Assembly (NCBI RefSeq): GCF_046244385.1
Contig: NZ_CP176366.1
Span: forward strand, 1,736,001-1,800,000
Length of the DNA: 64,000 nucleotides
From: Methanospirillum stamsii
GTDB lineage: Archaea > Halobacteriota > Methanomicrobia > Methanomicrobiales > Methanospirillaceae
Direction: 5' to 3'
The first letter of the stretch is position 1. Each line of letters opens with the position of its first letter. The translations under genes were made by a program, and so were the position numbers. The notes under the pieces are model-generated. The model was not told where the DNA came from, did no database searches, and saw only the letters and a program-made list of their open reading frames with translations. This document shows, piece by piece, positions 45,323 to 53,893 of this stretch.

Positions 45323-46012
45323 ATGAGCTCATCAATGGCTGCAAAACGAATAACTGAAATTAATCCGCTTGATCGTCCGCGAGAAAAAATTGAGAAAAAG
45401 GGAGCATCATCACTCAGTGATTATGAACTCATCGCAGCTATTCTCGGAAAGGGGACGAAAAAGAATGATGTTCTTTCATTATCCAAAAAAGTTGCTGCAT
45501 TAATAAAACCTGAAAACTTTCCCGGATATGATGAATTACTTGAGATTGATGGAATAGGGCCTTCGAAAGCTGCGATACTGATGGCATGTTTTGAATTTGC
45601 CCGCAGGTATGGCATCACCGAACCTCCTACTGTGATAAAGATTACCGGACCTGAAGATATCGAAAAAATACCGATAATTACAGAACTTCGCAAAAAAGAG
45701 CAGGAATACTTTGTTTGCATCACCCTGAACGGGGCATCGGAGGTGATCAATACCCGAATCATTACAAAGGGACTGTTAAACCATAGTCTGGTACATCCCC
45801 GGGAGGTTTTTGCTGACGCAATTACTGACCGGGCAGCTGCAATAATATGTGCCCATAACCACCCGTCCGGAAACCCTGACCCGAGTTCTGAAGACATTAA
45901 GGTAACCAGGCAACTTGCAGATTCCGGAACCCTTCTTGGAATATCCCTGCTGGATCACCTCATCATAACAAAAGGGGGGCTTAACTCCCTGAGGAGTCTT
46001 GGATATCTATAA
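45323..46012 (+). CDS. radC: RadC-family JAB-domain protein
   Basis: A full-length RadC. The N-terminal helix-hairpin-helix part includes ASSLSDYELIAAILGKG and LEIDGIGPSKAAILMACFE. The C-terminal JAB/MPN metalloprotease-like domain carries the metal motif CAHNHPSGNPDPSSED. RadC was first tied to DNA repair, but its molecular role is unclear, and it is often associated with mobile or accessory DNA. Radiating from a gap of 87 bases shared with the rubrerythrin gene, it may respond to the same stress. Confidence 0.93.
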   Translation: MSSSMAAKRITEINPLDRPREKIEKKGASSLSDYELIAAILGKGTKKNDVLSLSKKVAALIKPENFPGYDELLEIDGIGPSKAAILMACFEFARRYGITEPPTVIKITGPEDIEKIPIITELRKKEQEYFVCITLNGASEVINTRIITKGLLNHSLVHPREVFADAITDRAAAIICAHNHPSGNPDPSSEDIKVTRQLADSGTLLGISLLDHLIITKGGLNSLRSLGYL

Positions 46013-46013
46013 A

Positions 46014-46613
46014 TCATCCCGAATTTGTGAGTCTTTTTCCGAGATTAAAACCCTTATCAAATGCTTCCTGCATCAGGTCAGGATACCGGTCAAGGTCAAC
46101 CTTATTATCCATATCCCGGATTAACAGTTCATCTGAAAGCTGACAGTCAATAATATCACAAAATGCCTGGGTGGTTATGGTGATTCCATCAAAATTATTC
46201 GGCAGATTCATTCCGGATATCGAGAGAAGGAGCGTTTTTCGTAACTTCCTCTTCTCTTTTGGGATGAGAGAGTCCTTTCGTTCATATTTTGCGCAATAAA
46301 ATACCTGACAGCGATCCATGAATGATTTAAGATGGCCCGGGACTCCCATCGTCATCACCGGAGTTGCAATAATCAGGCTGTCCATGGATTTTAAAAGCGG
46401 GTACATTCTCCCCATATCATCTTCCATGATGCAGGACTTTTGTTCACGGCAATAATACATCTCCCTGCAGGAAGAAAATTCAAGTGAAGGGACATCAATG
46501 AGAGTAATACCGCATCCTGCTTCTTCTGCCCCTTCAATAGCCTTTTTCAGTAATTTAGCCGTATTTCCTTCGGGGAGCGGGCTTCCGAGAAGCGCAACAA
46601 TCTGCGGTTTCAT
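46014..46613 (-). CDS. NADPH-dependent FMN reductase-like flavoprotein
   Basis: A flavodoxin-fold protein with the FMN phosphate loop LGSPLPEGNTAKLL, the ATPVMTMGVPGHLKSFMDRCQ motif of the FMN reductase/iron-sulfur flavoprotein group, and a Cys-containing insert (CREMYYCREQKSC) whose CX5CX5C spacing differs from the CX2CX2CX5C motif of its two relatives downstream. It therefore may not bind the same 4Fe-4S cluster. It would pass electrons from a reduced carrier to oxygen species or other acceptors. It converges on radC with one base between them. Confidence 0.85.
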   Translation of the reverse strand: MKPQIVALLGSPLPEGNTAKLLKKAIEGAEEAGCGITLIDVPSLEFSSCREMYYCREQKSCIMEDDMGRMYPLLKSMDSLIIATPVMTMGVPGHLKSFMDRCQVFYCAKYERKDSLIPKEKRKLRKTLLLSISGMNLPNNFDGITITTQAFCDIIDCQLSDELLIRDMDNKVDLDRYPDLMQEAFDKGFNLGKRLTNSG

Positions 46614-46781
46614 ACAATACTCTTCATACGTTATACCCTTATGAACCTATCCGGTGATATCAGGGCCCCGGAAATCGGAGAGCATAAATTTGCATTAATG
46701 CATAATATCCTCCAAATATCGAAAAAATCGGATGCGAATCATTCTTAAAGGAAAAGAATGATTACTGATATGGTGACAACC

Positions 46782-46997
46782 ATGGCCGAAGAAAAGAAGG
46801 TCAAGGCTGGCGATAAAGTCGGCCCCGGAAAATACGTCTGCATTGATTGTGGCAAAGCAATTGAATTTACCGAGGCTGAGCAGGACCTGAGAAAATGTCC
46901 TGTTTGTGCCTGTGAGATGTATGACTGCCTCCCCATGACTCACATCCGGTCTGATGTGAAAACCCCTGAGGATGCAATCAATCCACCTAAACGGTAA
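46782..46997 (+). CDS. Rubredoxin/zinc-ribbon-like protein, 71 aa
   Basis: A small protein with two Cys pairs (CIDCGKA and CPVCACEM) in a rubredoxin-like arrangement, preceded by GPGKYVC. The ribosome binding site GGTGA at 46772-46776 selects the ATG at 46782. The family is seen in anaerobes beside rubrerythrin and peroxiredoxin genes. It could be an electron carrier or a metal-bound structural protein. Confidence 0.8.
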   Translation: MAEEKKVKAGDKVGPGKYVCIDCGKAIEFTEAEQDLRKCPVCACEMYDCLPMTHIRSDVKTPEDAINPPKR

Positions 46998-47065
46998 TAT
47001 TCTTTTTTTAATTGGCATATTGCCGGGTAACGCCTGACGAACATTTTCATCTGGAGGAAATTCTT

Positions 47066-47191
47066 ATGGTCAATGTGTCTGATGAAGGACAGGTTTTCGA
47101 GTGTGAAATCTGTGGTAATGTGGTAAAAGTCCTGGAAGTCGGAGGCGGAGAACTTATCTGCTGTGGTGAACCGATGGTTCTGCAGGGGTGA
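47066..47191 (+). CDS. Desulforedoxin-like protein (desulfoferrodoxin N-terminal type), 41 aa
   Basis: This very small gene encodes a complete desulforedoxin fold with the iron ligands in FECEICGNVVKVLE and ICCGEPM (CX2C and CC). It starts with ATG at 47066 after a GGAGG ribosome binding site. It lacks the superoxide-reductase domain found in desulfoferrodoxin, so it is likely an electron-transfer partner in peroxide or superoxide defence. It is followed after seven bases by the CMD-like gene, in the same operon. Confidence 0.85.
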   Translation: MVNVSDEGQVFECEICGNVVKVLEVGGGELICCGEPMVLQG

Positions 47192-47198
47192 TTCGTGT

Positions 47199-47546
47199 AT
47201 GACTTCCGGAATGGATGATCTTGAAAAAAAGATAGGGAAAGTTCCCAAGATCTTTAAAAAACTGGCTGAAACTGATCCTGACATGCACGAGATGATTCTC
47301 AAGCTTGATCAGTATATCTGGGATGACGGAGCCCTGTCCCGAAAAACTAAAAAACTCATTGCTATTGCGATTGCTACATCGATGCGTGATCAGCATGCAA
47401 TCAAAGCACAGATGGCAGGTGCAAAAAACCTTGGCGTAACCAAAGAAGAAGTCGAAGAAGCACTGCGTGTTGCGTATCTTCTGGCCGGAATGCCTGCCTA
47501 TGTAAACGGAAAAGTGATCGAAGAGGAGATTTTTGTGGTACCATGA
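47199..47546 (+). CDS. Carboxymuconolactone decarboxylase-like (AhpD-fold) protein without the redox Cys pair
   Basis: An all-helical AhpD-like protein (SRKTKKLIAIAIATSMRDQHAIKAQM, then GAKNLGVTKEEVEEALRVAYLLAG, in pieces). AhpD-type peroxidase partners have a CxxC pair at the site that here reads SMRDQHA, so thiol chemistry seems impossible. It starts with ATG at 47199. Its stop overlaps the start of the peroxiredoxin gene by 4 bases, which suggests a joint role. Confidence 0.82.
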   Translation: MTSGMDDLEKKIGKVPKIFKKLAETDPDMHEMILKLDQYIWDDGALSRKTKKLIAIAIATSMRDQHAIKAQMAGAKNLGVTKEEVEEALRVAYLLAGMPAYVNGKVIEEEIFVVP

Positions 47547-48202
47547 ACTACGATGATGATGATGAGTGCGATTGCGTAGGTTTTCCAATTCTGGGAGAGC
47601 CTGCACCGGATTTTGAAGCAGTAACAACCCATGGCAAGATGAAACTATCAGACCTGAAGGGGAAATGGGTGGTGCTCTTTTCACATCCTGCTGACTTTAC
47701 TCCGGTCTGTACAACTGAGTTTATTGCATTTACTAAAGCTCATGATGAATTCAAGGCACTAAACACCCAGTTGATCGGACTCTCTATTGACAGTGTTCAT
47801 TCCCATCTTGCATGGGTGATGAACGTCAAAGAGAAGATGGGTGTTGAGATCCCGTTCCCAATTATTGCAGACCTGGACATGAACGTTGCATCAATGTACG
47901 GTATGATCCATCCCGGACAAAGTTCGACTGCCGCTGTCCGTGCAGTATTTTTCATCGATGATAAAGGGATATTGCGGGCAATGATCTATTACCCACTCAG
48001 TAACGGACGGTATATTCCTGAAGTCATCCGCCTGATTAAAGCCCTGCAGACAACCGATAAAGCAGGTGTTGCTACACCGGCAAACTGGCAGCCCGGAGAT
48101 AATGTCGTTGTGCCTGCACCTCTGACCACTGAGGCTGCAAAAGTTCGTCTTTCAGAGGGATATGAGTGTAAAGACTGGTATCTCTGCTTTAAAAAACTCT
48201 AA
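47543..48202 (+). CDS. Peroxiredoxin (archaeal Prx6-like)
   Basis: A 219-residue thioredoxin-fold peroxidase. The peroxidatic Cys lies in HPADFTPVCTTEF, and the C-terminal Cys pair (YECKDWYLCFKKL) matches the resolving pair of archaeal Prx6-type enzymes. It reduces hydrogen and alkyl peroxides in the cytoplasm, with electrons from thioredoxin or a similar donor. The N-terminus has an Asp run before the first strand (MNYDDDDECDCVGFP), an unusual acidic extension with two extra Cys. It is translationally coupled to the CMD-like gene. Confidence 0.92.
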   Translation: MNYDDDDECDCVGFPILGEPAPDFEAVTTHGKMKLSDLKGKWVVLFSHPADFTPVCTTEFIAFTKAHDEFKALNTQLIGLSIDSVHSHLAWVMNVKEKMGVEIPFPIIADLDMNVASMYGMIHPGQSSTAAVRAVFFIDDKGILRAMIYYPLSNGRYIPEVIRLIKALQTTDKAGVATPANWQPGDNVVVPAPLTTEAAKVRLSEGYECKDWYLCFKKL

Positions 48203-48211
48203 CTTTTTTGT

Positions 48212-48829
48212 ATGAATAATATCCGAGTTCTGGCGATAGCAGGTAGTCCCCGAAGACATGGAAATTCTGAAACACTCCTTGATTTTGTGATTGAAGAACT
48301 GGAGACGGACTCATGCATCACCGTCCAGAAAGTCATTTTAAATGATGCAGATATTCAGCCATGCAGAGGGTGTAATGCCTGTGAAAAACTCAATTATTGT
48401 ATCAATCATGATGGTATGGACACGCTTTCAGAGCAGATAATTGAAGCGGACTTAATCATCCTTGCAGCTCCGATTTACTGTATGAGTATCTGTGCCCAGG
48501 CAAAAGCACTTGTTGACCGAGCCCAGGTATTCAGGTCCAGAAAATATGTCCTGAAATTACCGGTGGTTCCTTTGGAACGGGTAGGTAAACGGTTTGGTCT
48601 GTTTATCTCCACAGCAGGGCAGGACTGGGATTATGTTTTTGATGCGGCTGTTCCGGTAGTGAAATGCTTTTTTCATGTCATCGAGGTGAAAAATCGTGAC
48701 CTGTCGTACCTGATGGTCAGAAATGTTGATGAAAAAGGGGCGGTGTTAAATCATCCAACGGCAAAAGATGATGCAATTGCACTCTCACAAAGGCTGGTGC
48801 AGACGATGAAGGAGCGGCTTTGTTCATGA
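48212..48829 (+). CDS. Iron-sulfur flavoprotein (Isf-like)
   Basis: A flavodoxin-fold protein with the FMN loop AGSPRRHGNSETLL, and the compact Cys motif CX2CX2CX5C (PCRGCNACEKLNYC) that in iron-sulfur flavoproteins holds a 4Fe-4S cluster. Isf takes electrons from ferredoxin and reduces O2 and H2O2, protecting methanogens from oxygen. The gene is nine bases downstream of the peroxiredoxin and overlaps the next Isf gene by ten bases. Confidence 0.87.
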   Translation: MNNIRVLAIAGSPRRHGNSETLLDFVIEELETDSCITVQKVILNDADIQPCRGCNACEKLNYCINHDGMDTLSEQIIEADLIILAAPIYCMSICAQAKALVDRAQVFRSRKYVLKLPVVPLERVGKRFGLFISTAGQDWDYVFDAAVPVVKCFFHVIEVKNRDLSYLMVRNVDEKGAVLNHPTAKDDAIALSQRLVQTMKERLCS

Positions 48830-49458
48830 ACCCTGGAAAAGTAACTGTTATTGGTGTGTGTGGAAGTCCCAGACGAAAAGGCAATACCGAACAATTATTA
48901 GACAGTTTTTTGCAGGGAGCCGCTGATGCAGGAGGCGAAGCGGAAAAGATAATCCTCTCCGGTCTTACCTATTCTTCCTGTAAGGGTTGTAATGCCTGTC
49001 ATCTGAATGGAATCTGCATTATGGATGATGATGCAAAAAAACTCTATGACCGGTTAATATCCGCAGATTGTATTGCTATTAGTTCTCCGATTTATACCAT
49101 GGGTATTACTACCGAACTCAAGTCGTTTATTGACCGTGCCCATTACCTGTGGGTCCGGCATTTTCTGCTTGATTCACACATCATAACTCCTGACCAGAAA
49201 AAACTCCGGCGTGGATACTTTCTCTCTACTGCCGGGATGGACCAGGAAGATGTGTTTGATACCACGTTTCCGATGCTTAATGCTCTTTTTAATATCTTAG
49301 GGTTTTCTCATTGCACTGATATTCTGGCCGGCAACATGGATGGATACAAGGGAATAACCGGTCATCCAACTGCTCTTTCTGATGCATACCAGGAAGGTAA
49401 TGATGCAGTAAAAGGGATAAATCTTCAAATACCCTGTAATAAACAGGTAAAAAAATAA
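48820..49458 (+). CDS. Iron-sulfur flavoprotein (Isf-like), second copy
   Basis: A paralogue of the preceding gene, with the FMN loop CGSPRRKGNTEQLL, the Cys motif CX2CX2CX5C (SCKGCNACHLNGIC) and the conserved SPIYTMGITTELKSFIDRAH. It would bind FMN and a 4Fe-4S cluster and reduce oxygen species. The product could form homodimers or heterodimers with its neighbour. It overlaps the end of that gene and is the last gene of the peroxide-defence operon. Confidence 0.87.
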   Translation: MFMNPGKVTVIGVCGSPRRKGNTEQLLDSFLQGAADAGGEAEKIILSGLTYSSCKGCNACHLNGICIMDDDAKKLYDRLISADCIAISSPIYTMGITTELKSFIDRAHYLWVRHFLLDSHIITPDQKKLRRGYFLSTAGMDQEDVFDTTFPMLNALFNILGFSHCTDILAGNMDGYKGITGHPTALSDAYQEGNDAVKGINLQIPCNKQVKK

Positions 49459-49532
49459 TCATTTCTTCCTGTTTACTTTCACCCCGCGGGTATCTCACTT
49501 TATATTCTTCTTTGGTGAACTTTCTGGTAATT

Positions 49533-50618
49533 ATGTCCGGAGCAGACCTGGCAGGGATTGGAAGGAGGTGGCAGGAACGGATTAGTGCCTCCCCCGAATA
49601 TTCCGTGGTTCTCCATGACAATGTCTTCAGGCAGGGCATTAGTCAGTATCCGGTGCAGGAGTCAGTATTTCATTCCCAGCACCGCCTTCTCACACGATTG
49701 TGCCAGGATTATGATGGTTTCTCCCTCGAAGATTGCTTTTCCGGAACCGCCTTAACGAACTCTGAAGGCGAATATTATGTCATTGATTCCAGCCAGGACG
49801 CCCCGAGTATATCTGTAGATATTTCCGGTTTCAAATCCCTTTTAAAGCATGAACTTACCCTTGTCAGAGGAATAGGGCCTGCAGTATCGGCACAGCTTAA
49901 GTCGAGAGGGTGCCGGACGATAGATAACCTTGCATACATGCGAAGGTACAGGTCAGCAGCGTCCTGTATCATTGAGGCCCTTTCCGGAGATTCTGTGGAG
50001 ATCTTCCGGCTGTTATCAGCAAGAAAAGGTGCTGCACATCCCTTCAGCCTGCTCTGTTCCTGCCTCTTCCCTTTGAGCAAATTCCGGTTTGTTGACATTG
50101 AAACACTGGGCATCTTTGGAAGGCCACTCATCCTCATAGGACTTGGATACTTTGAAGATGGAACTTTTCAGGTCAGACAGTTTCTTCTTCGTGATATCGG
50201 AGAGGAAGTCTCTGCTCTGATTGCATTTCTCGAATTAATTCCGGATGATGCGGTTCTTGTTACCTTTAACGGAAAATCTTTCGATATACCCTATATCGCG
50301 GATCGGCTGGCATATTATGGTCTGCCTTCTTTGCCTCAGGTTCCCCATTTTGATCTGCTGCATCCATCCCGGAGGCTTTGGAAACGCGAAATTTCTGATT
50401 GCCGCCTCTCTACTCTTGAAAAAAAATATCTACAGATATCCAGAAGTGAAGACCTTCCCGGTGCCCTTGTACCGGAATGGTACTGCAGATACATGGAAAC
50501 GGGCAATCCAGGTCCGGTTGTACCAATTGTTGAACATAACCGGCAGGATGTAGTAAGCCTTGCATATCTTCTCTCCCGCCTAGGAGTGGAATGGTATGAG
50601 CGTCTCCGGTTTACTTGA
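49533..50618 (+). CDS. MrfB/YprB-like DEDD exonuclease with HhH motif
   Basis: The C-terminal half is an RNase H-fold 3'-5' exonuclease with its acidic residues in FVDIETLGIFG, LVTFNGKSFDIPYI and EHNRQDVVSLAYLL. The N-terminal half has a helix-hairpin-helix (LVRGIGPAVSAQLKSRG) likely to bind DNA. In Bacillus subtilis the homologous MrfB works with the helicase MrfA to remove mitomycin-type lesions and crosslinks. The ATG at 49533 is preferred over the GTG at 49512. It overlaps the helicase gene by 23 bases, as expected for partners. Confidence 0.85.
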   Translation: MSGADLAGIGRRWQERISASPEYSVVLHDNVFRQGISQYPVQESVFHSQHRLLTRLCQDYDGFSLEDCFSGTALTNSEGEYYVIDSSQDAPSISVDISGFKSLLKHELTLVRGIGPAVSAQLKSRGCRTIDNLAYMRRYRSAASCIIEALSGDSVEIFRLLSARKGAAHPFSLLCSCLFPLSKFRFVDIETLGIFGRPLILIGLGYFEDGTFQVRQFLLRDIGEEVSALIAFLELIPDDAVLVTFNGKSFDIPYIADRLAYYGLPSLPQVPHFDLLHPSRRLWKREISDCRLSTLEKKYLQISRSEDLPGALVPEWYCRYMETGNPGPVVPIVEHNRQDVVSLAYLLSRLGVEWYERLRFT

Positions 50619-52845
50619 TCATCTCCTTGAAAATCCAAGGTTTTCCGGGTACATATCGCACATCCAAAAAATACCTGCACATCCGCCGGATTTCTGTCCG
50701 GTTCCTGATGTACTTCCGGCAAGAGTTAAAGAATGGCTCTTACGTGAAAATATCACATTATATTCACACCAGGGGGCAGCCATTGATGCCATTACAGCAG
50801 GAGATGACGTCATCCTCTGTACCCCTACCGCATCCGGAAAGACGCTTGCATTTATCCTGCCTTTTCTTAGTGTCCGAGAAGATGAGCGGGACGCAACCGC
50901 TCTTGCGATTTATCCGGCAAAGGCACTGACCCGCGACCAGTTAAAAACTATCCGGGAACTTGAACAAAAGACCGGAATACATCTGGATCCGGCGATTTAC
51001 GACGGAGACACACCCCAGCATGACCGGCCACTCATCAGGGCACAGGCCGGTTTCGTTCTCACGAATCCCTATGAACTGCACCAGATTCTTCCCTGGCACC
51101 GGCAGTGGTCTTCTTTTTTTTCCCGGCTCAGGTACATCATCCTGGACGAGGCACACCAGTACCGGGGGGTATTCGGAAGCAGTATGTCACTGCTCATCCG
51201 TCGTCTGCTCAGAATATGTGAGCATTACGGTTCATCACCCAGGTTTTTTCTCTCGTCAGCAACCCTCGCCAACCCTGCAGAATTTGCATCTCGCCTTACC
51301 GGAAGAGATATGGCTGTTATTGAGCGGAGTGGCGCCCCGACCGGTGATCGGTATTTCATTCTCTATAATCCGTACCGGGAGATGTCCCTACCGAGGTCGG
51401 TGTACTCAGAAAGTGCAGAGATTCTCTCGGTACTGGTGGATTCGGGGCTTCAATCCCTGTGTTTTACCGGATCACGGAGAATGACTGAACTTGTCTCCCT
51501 GTGGGCAAAAAACAGCCTGATGAGACGTTCCCCTGAAAAAGCAAAAAGCATTGCTGCCTACCGGGCCGGATACCTTCCAATTGAGCGGCAGGAACTTGAG
51601 AAGAAGCTGAAAGAAGGGAAGATGCGGGGCCTGGTCTCAACCAATGCTCTGGAACTTGGTATTGATATCGGTTCACTTGATGCGGTTATCATGACCGGGT
51701 ATCCGGGGACCATGATGTCAGTCTGGCAGCAGGCCGGAAGGGCGGGACGGTCTGTTTCAGATGCCATGGCAATTCTTATTGCGATGCAAAACCCCCTTGA
51801 CCAGTTTTTCATGAGGCATCCGGAGGAATTCTTCTCCCGTCCTCATGAACATGCTATAATTGACATCAAAAATCCCTATATCCTCTCAGGTCAGCTCCTT
51901 TGTGCATCTGCAGAACTACCGGTAAGACCTGAAATAGACACCCGATGGTTTGGCATTGGAATATCCGGTCAACTGGAGGCACTTAAGGATAATAATCTCA
52001 TAGCCCCTACTGCCCGGGGTTTTGTTTATACCGGGAGAAGAAGAGCCAGCGAACTTGTGTCATTATCACAGATAAGTGAGGTCTGGACTGTAGCGGTTCG
52101 TTCCCGGATTATCGAGACACTGGATATGAGGCAGGCATGTAGGGAGGCACATCCGGGTGCTGTTCTTCTTCATCAGGGAGAACGGTACATGGTCAGTTCC
52201 TGGGATCATGAAAACCATCGTATAATAGCCAGGCAGGAGGATCCCGGTTATTATACAAAGGTGAATCATCAGACCGGGATTACGGTTCTTGAGAGGATAA
52301 AGAGCCGGACCATTCAGGCGGGAACCCTCGTTTTAGGCCGGGTCAATGTCTCGGAATGGTATCATGGATACAGAAGAATGGTTGATGAGAAAACTATCTC
52401 AACCGAGTCTCTTTCATTACCTCCGATTACGTTTGAAACGGTTTCTGTCTGGATCGAATTTTCGTATGCAGGAATACAATCAGTTTCGGCTGACCGGGAT
52501 ATTGAAGGATCTCTCCATGGGGCTGAGCATGCCCTGATAGCGATGATGCCGTACCATGTCCTATGTGACCGGTGGGATTTAGGTGGTCTTTCAACGATAT
52601 GTTCCCCGGAAGCCGATGGAAAACCGGTTATCTTTATTTATGACGGGTATGAAGGAGGGATAGGGCTATCTGAGCGGGCATATGATATTTATGAAGAACT
52701 TTGCAGAAATGCAAGATCCATGGTGATGGAATGCCGGTGCAAAGACGGGTGTCCGGCCTGTATTTATTCGCCAAAATGTGGTAATGACAATCAACCGCTT
52801 GATAAAAAAGGATGTGTTGCTCTCCTTCGTGCTCTTGAAGAATAG
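50596..52845 (+). CDS. MrfA/YprA-like DEAD/DEAH-box helicase with C-terminal four-Cys (DUF1998) domain
   Basis: A 749-residue superfamily 2 helicase. The motifs are CTPTASGKT (Walker A), ILDEAHQY (DEAH), LSSATLAN, STNALELGIDIG and WQQAGRAGRS. The C-terminal DUF1998 region ends with the Cys cluster CRCKDGCPACIYSPKCG. This is the layout of MrfA, a 3'-5' DNA helicase that acts with the MrfB exonuclease in an excision pathway independent of UvrABC. Its start lies inside mrfB, so translation is coupled. Confidence 0.9.
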   Translation: MSVSGLLDHLLENPRFSGYISHIQKIPAHPPDFCPVPDVLPARVKEWLLRENITLYSHQGAAIDAITAGDDVILCTPTASGKTLAFILPFLSVREDERDATALAIYPAKALTRDQLKTIRELEQKTGIHLDPAIYDGDTPQHDRPLIRAQAGFVLTNPYELHQILPWHRQWSSFFSRLRYIILDEAHQYRGVFGSSMSLLIRRLLRICEHYGSSPRFFLSSATLANPAEFASRLTGRDMAVIERSGAPTGDRYFILYNPYREMSLPRSVYSESAEILSVLVDSGLQSLCFTGSRRMTELVSLWAKNSLMRRSPEKAKSIAAYRAGYLPIERQELEKKLKEGKMRGLVSTNALELGIDIGSLDAVIMTGYPGTMMSVWQQAGRAGRSVSDAMAILIAMQNPLDQFFMRHPEEFFSRPHEHAIIDIKNPYILSGQLLCASAELPVRPEIDTRWFGIGISGQLEALKDNNLIAPTARGFVYTGRRRASELVSLSQISEVWTVAVRSRIIETLDMRQACREAHPGAVLLHQGERYMVSSWDHENHRIIARQEDPGYYTKVNHQTGITVLERIKSRTIQAGTLVLGRVNVSEWYHGYRRMVDEKTISTESLSLPPITFETVSVWIEFSYAGIQSVSADRDIEGSLHGAEHALIAMMPYHVLCDRWDLGGLSTICSPEADGKPVIFIYDGYEGGIGLSERAYDIYEELCRNARSMVMECRCKDGCPACIYSPKCGNDNQPLDKKGCVALLRALEE

Positions 52846-52866
52846 ATGAGATGGCTTAAAGAGAGA

Positions 52867-53298
52867 TTATTTCCTGAGTTTGTCTTTTGCCGCCTGAGCA
52901 GCTTTTACCATTTCTTCTTTCTTCTTCTGATAATGGTCTGTAATTTTAGAATAGTACGCGATTTTATCCATCTCGACGCCATACAGCGCAACTCCTTTCT
53001 TGTCTACGGATATAACCTTGTACATCTGCTTTATTTCTTCCGGCACATGTATTCCCGGAATTTTTCGCATATTGATGAAATTATCTATCTGAACTTTAAA
53101 GTGATTTAAGAGAAGAACCCGCATCTCCTGGATATATTTCTTCAGTTCCCTGACATCTTCCTGGTTCCAGTGAAGAATGAGTCCTTCAAGTTCAGATATC
53201 CGGTCAATGACCTCCTGGCTTTTTTCAATATGGTCATCAACTGCCTGTGACAATGCAATTTCAGCCATCTCTGCACTATCGACATTCTCATATTGCAT
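52867..53298 (-). CDS. Coiled-coil-rich hypothetical protein, 143 aa
   Basis: Mostly long, charged helices (ADDHIEKSQEVIDRISELEG-type pattern, then VRELKKYIQEMRVLLLNHF) and a basic C-terminus (EEMVKAAQAAKDKLRK). A short strand-rich insert (KVISVDKKGVALYGVEMDKIAYYS, in pieces) sits in the middle. No signal peptide or membrane helix. It converges on the helicase gene. The function is unknown. Confidence 0.65.
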   Translation of the reverse strand: MQYENVDSAEMAEIALSQAVDDHIEKSQEVIDRISELEGLILHWNQEDVRELKKYIQEMRVLLLNHFKVQIDNFINMRKIPGIHVPEEIKQMYKVISVDKKGVALYGVEMDKIAYYSKITDHYQKKKEEMVKAAQAAKDKLRK

Positions 53299-53356
53299 AG
53301 GTATTCACTTTCAGGTCTGATTATAGTATAATCCGCGAGATAACATCAAACTTGTT

Positions 53357-53809
53357 CTATCTTTTATCACTTTGAAGTTCTTTTATTGTATCAAACCTCT
53401 GGTCCGGTAATACAGACAAGAGGCACTCCGCAGCTTTTCTGACCGGATCTGTGAGAGGAGAATCAGGATCGAGTGAACCCGGTTGTATTCCGATAAAAAT
53501 CACCTCCGGACAGAAGGATAAAAACTGGTCGGTAATAAAGTTCAGAGCTATCTGATGCGTCCCGGTGCCACAGTCTTTGATTGACTCCGGAGGGATGATA
53601 CGAATGCTTCCGGGTTTTAGTCCCATTTCCACTGCATCAACGATGACAATGCTGTCTGGGCTCTGTTTCCTGACCGGACTTGTGAAATTTTCCGGAACAA
53701 TTCCTGCATTGATGGTTATCCAGTTACTGCTCCTGAAGTGGTCTGCGATATATGGGCCTACCCCGTCATCACCAAGCAGGTCATTTCCAATGCCAAGGAG
53801 CAGATGCAT
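53357..53809 (-). CDS. Hydrogenase maturation protease (HycI-type)
   Basis: A complete 150-residue nickel-hydrogenase endopeptidase with the motif GIGNDLLGDDGVGPYIA at the start, the metal-binding Asp in VDAVEMG, and His in GTHQIAL, followed by GIQPGSLD. These enzymes cut the C-terminal tail of the large hydrogenase subunit once nickel is inserted. Methanogens need them for F420-reducing and energy-converting hydrogenases. No hydrogenase genes are adjacent. It is divergent from the VWA/PP2C/kinase triad. Confidence 0.9.
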   Translation of the reverse strand: MHLLLGIGNDLLGDDGVGPYIADHFRSSNWITINAGIVPENFTSPVRKQSPDSIVIVDAVEMGLKPGSIRIIPPESIKDCGTGTHQIALNFITDQFLSFCPEVIFIGIQPGSLDPDSPLTDPVRKAAECLLSVLPDQRFDTIKELQSDKR

Positions 53810-53893
53810 AAGTTATATACTGTGCCCAAAAGTCATGAAATAACCGGATTGTATTGACAATCATTTTATAATTTACCAGTCAATTTTCAATCA

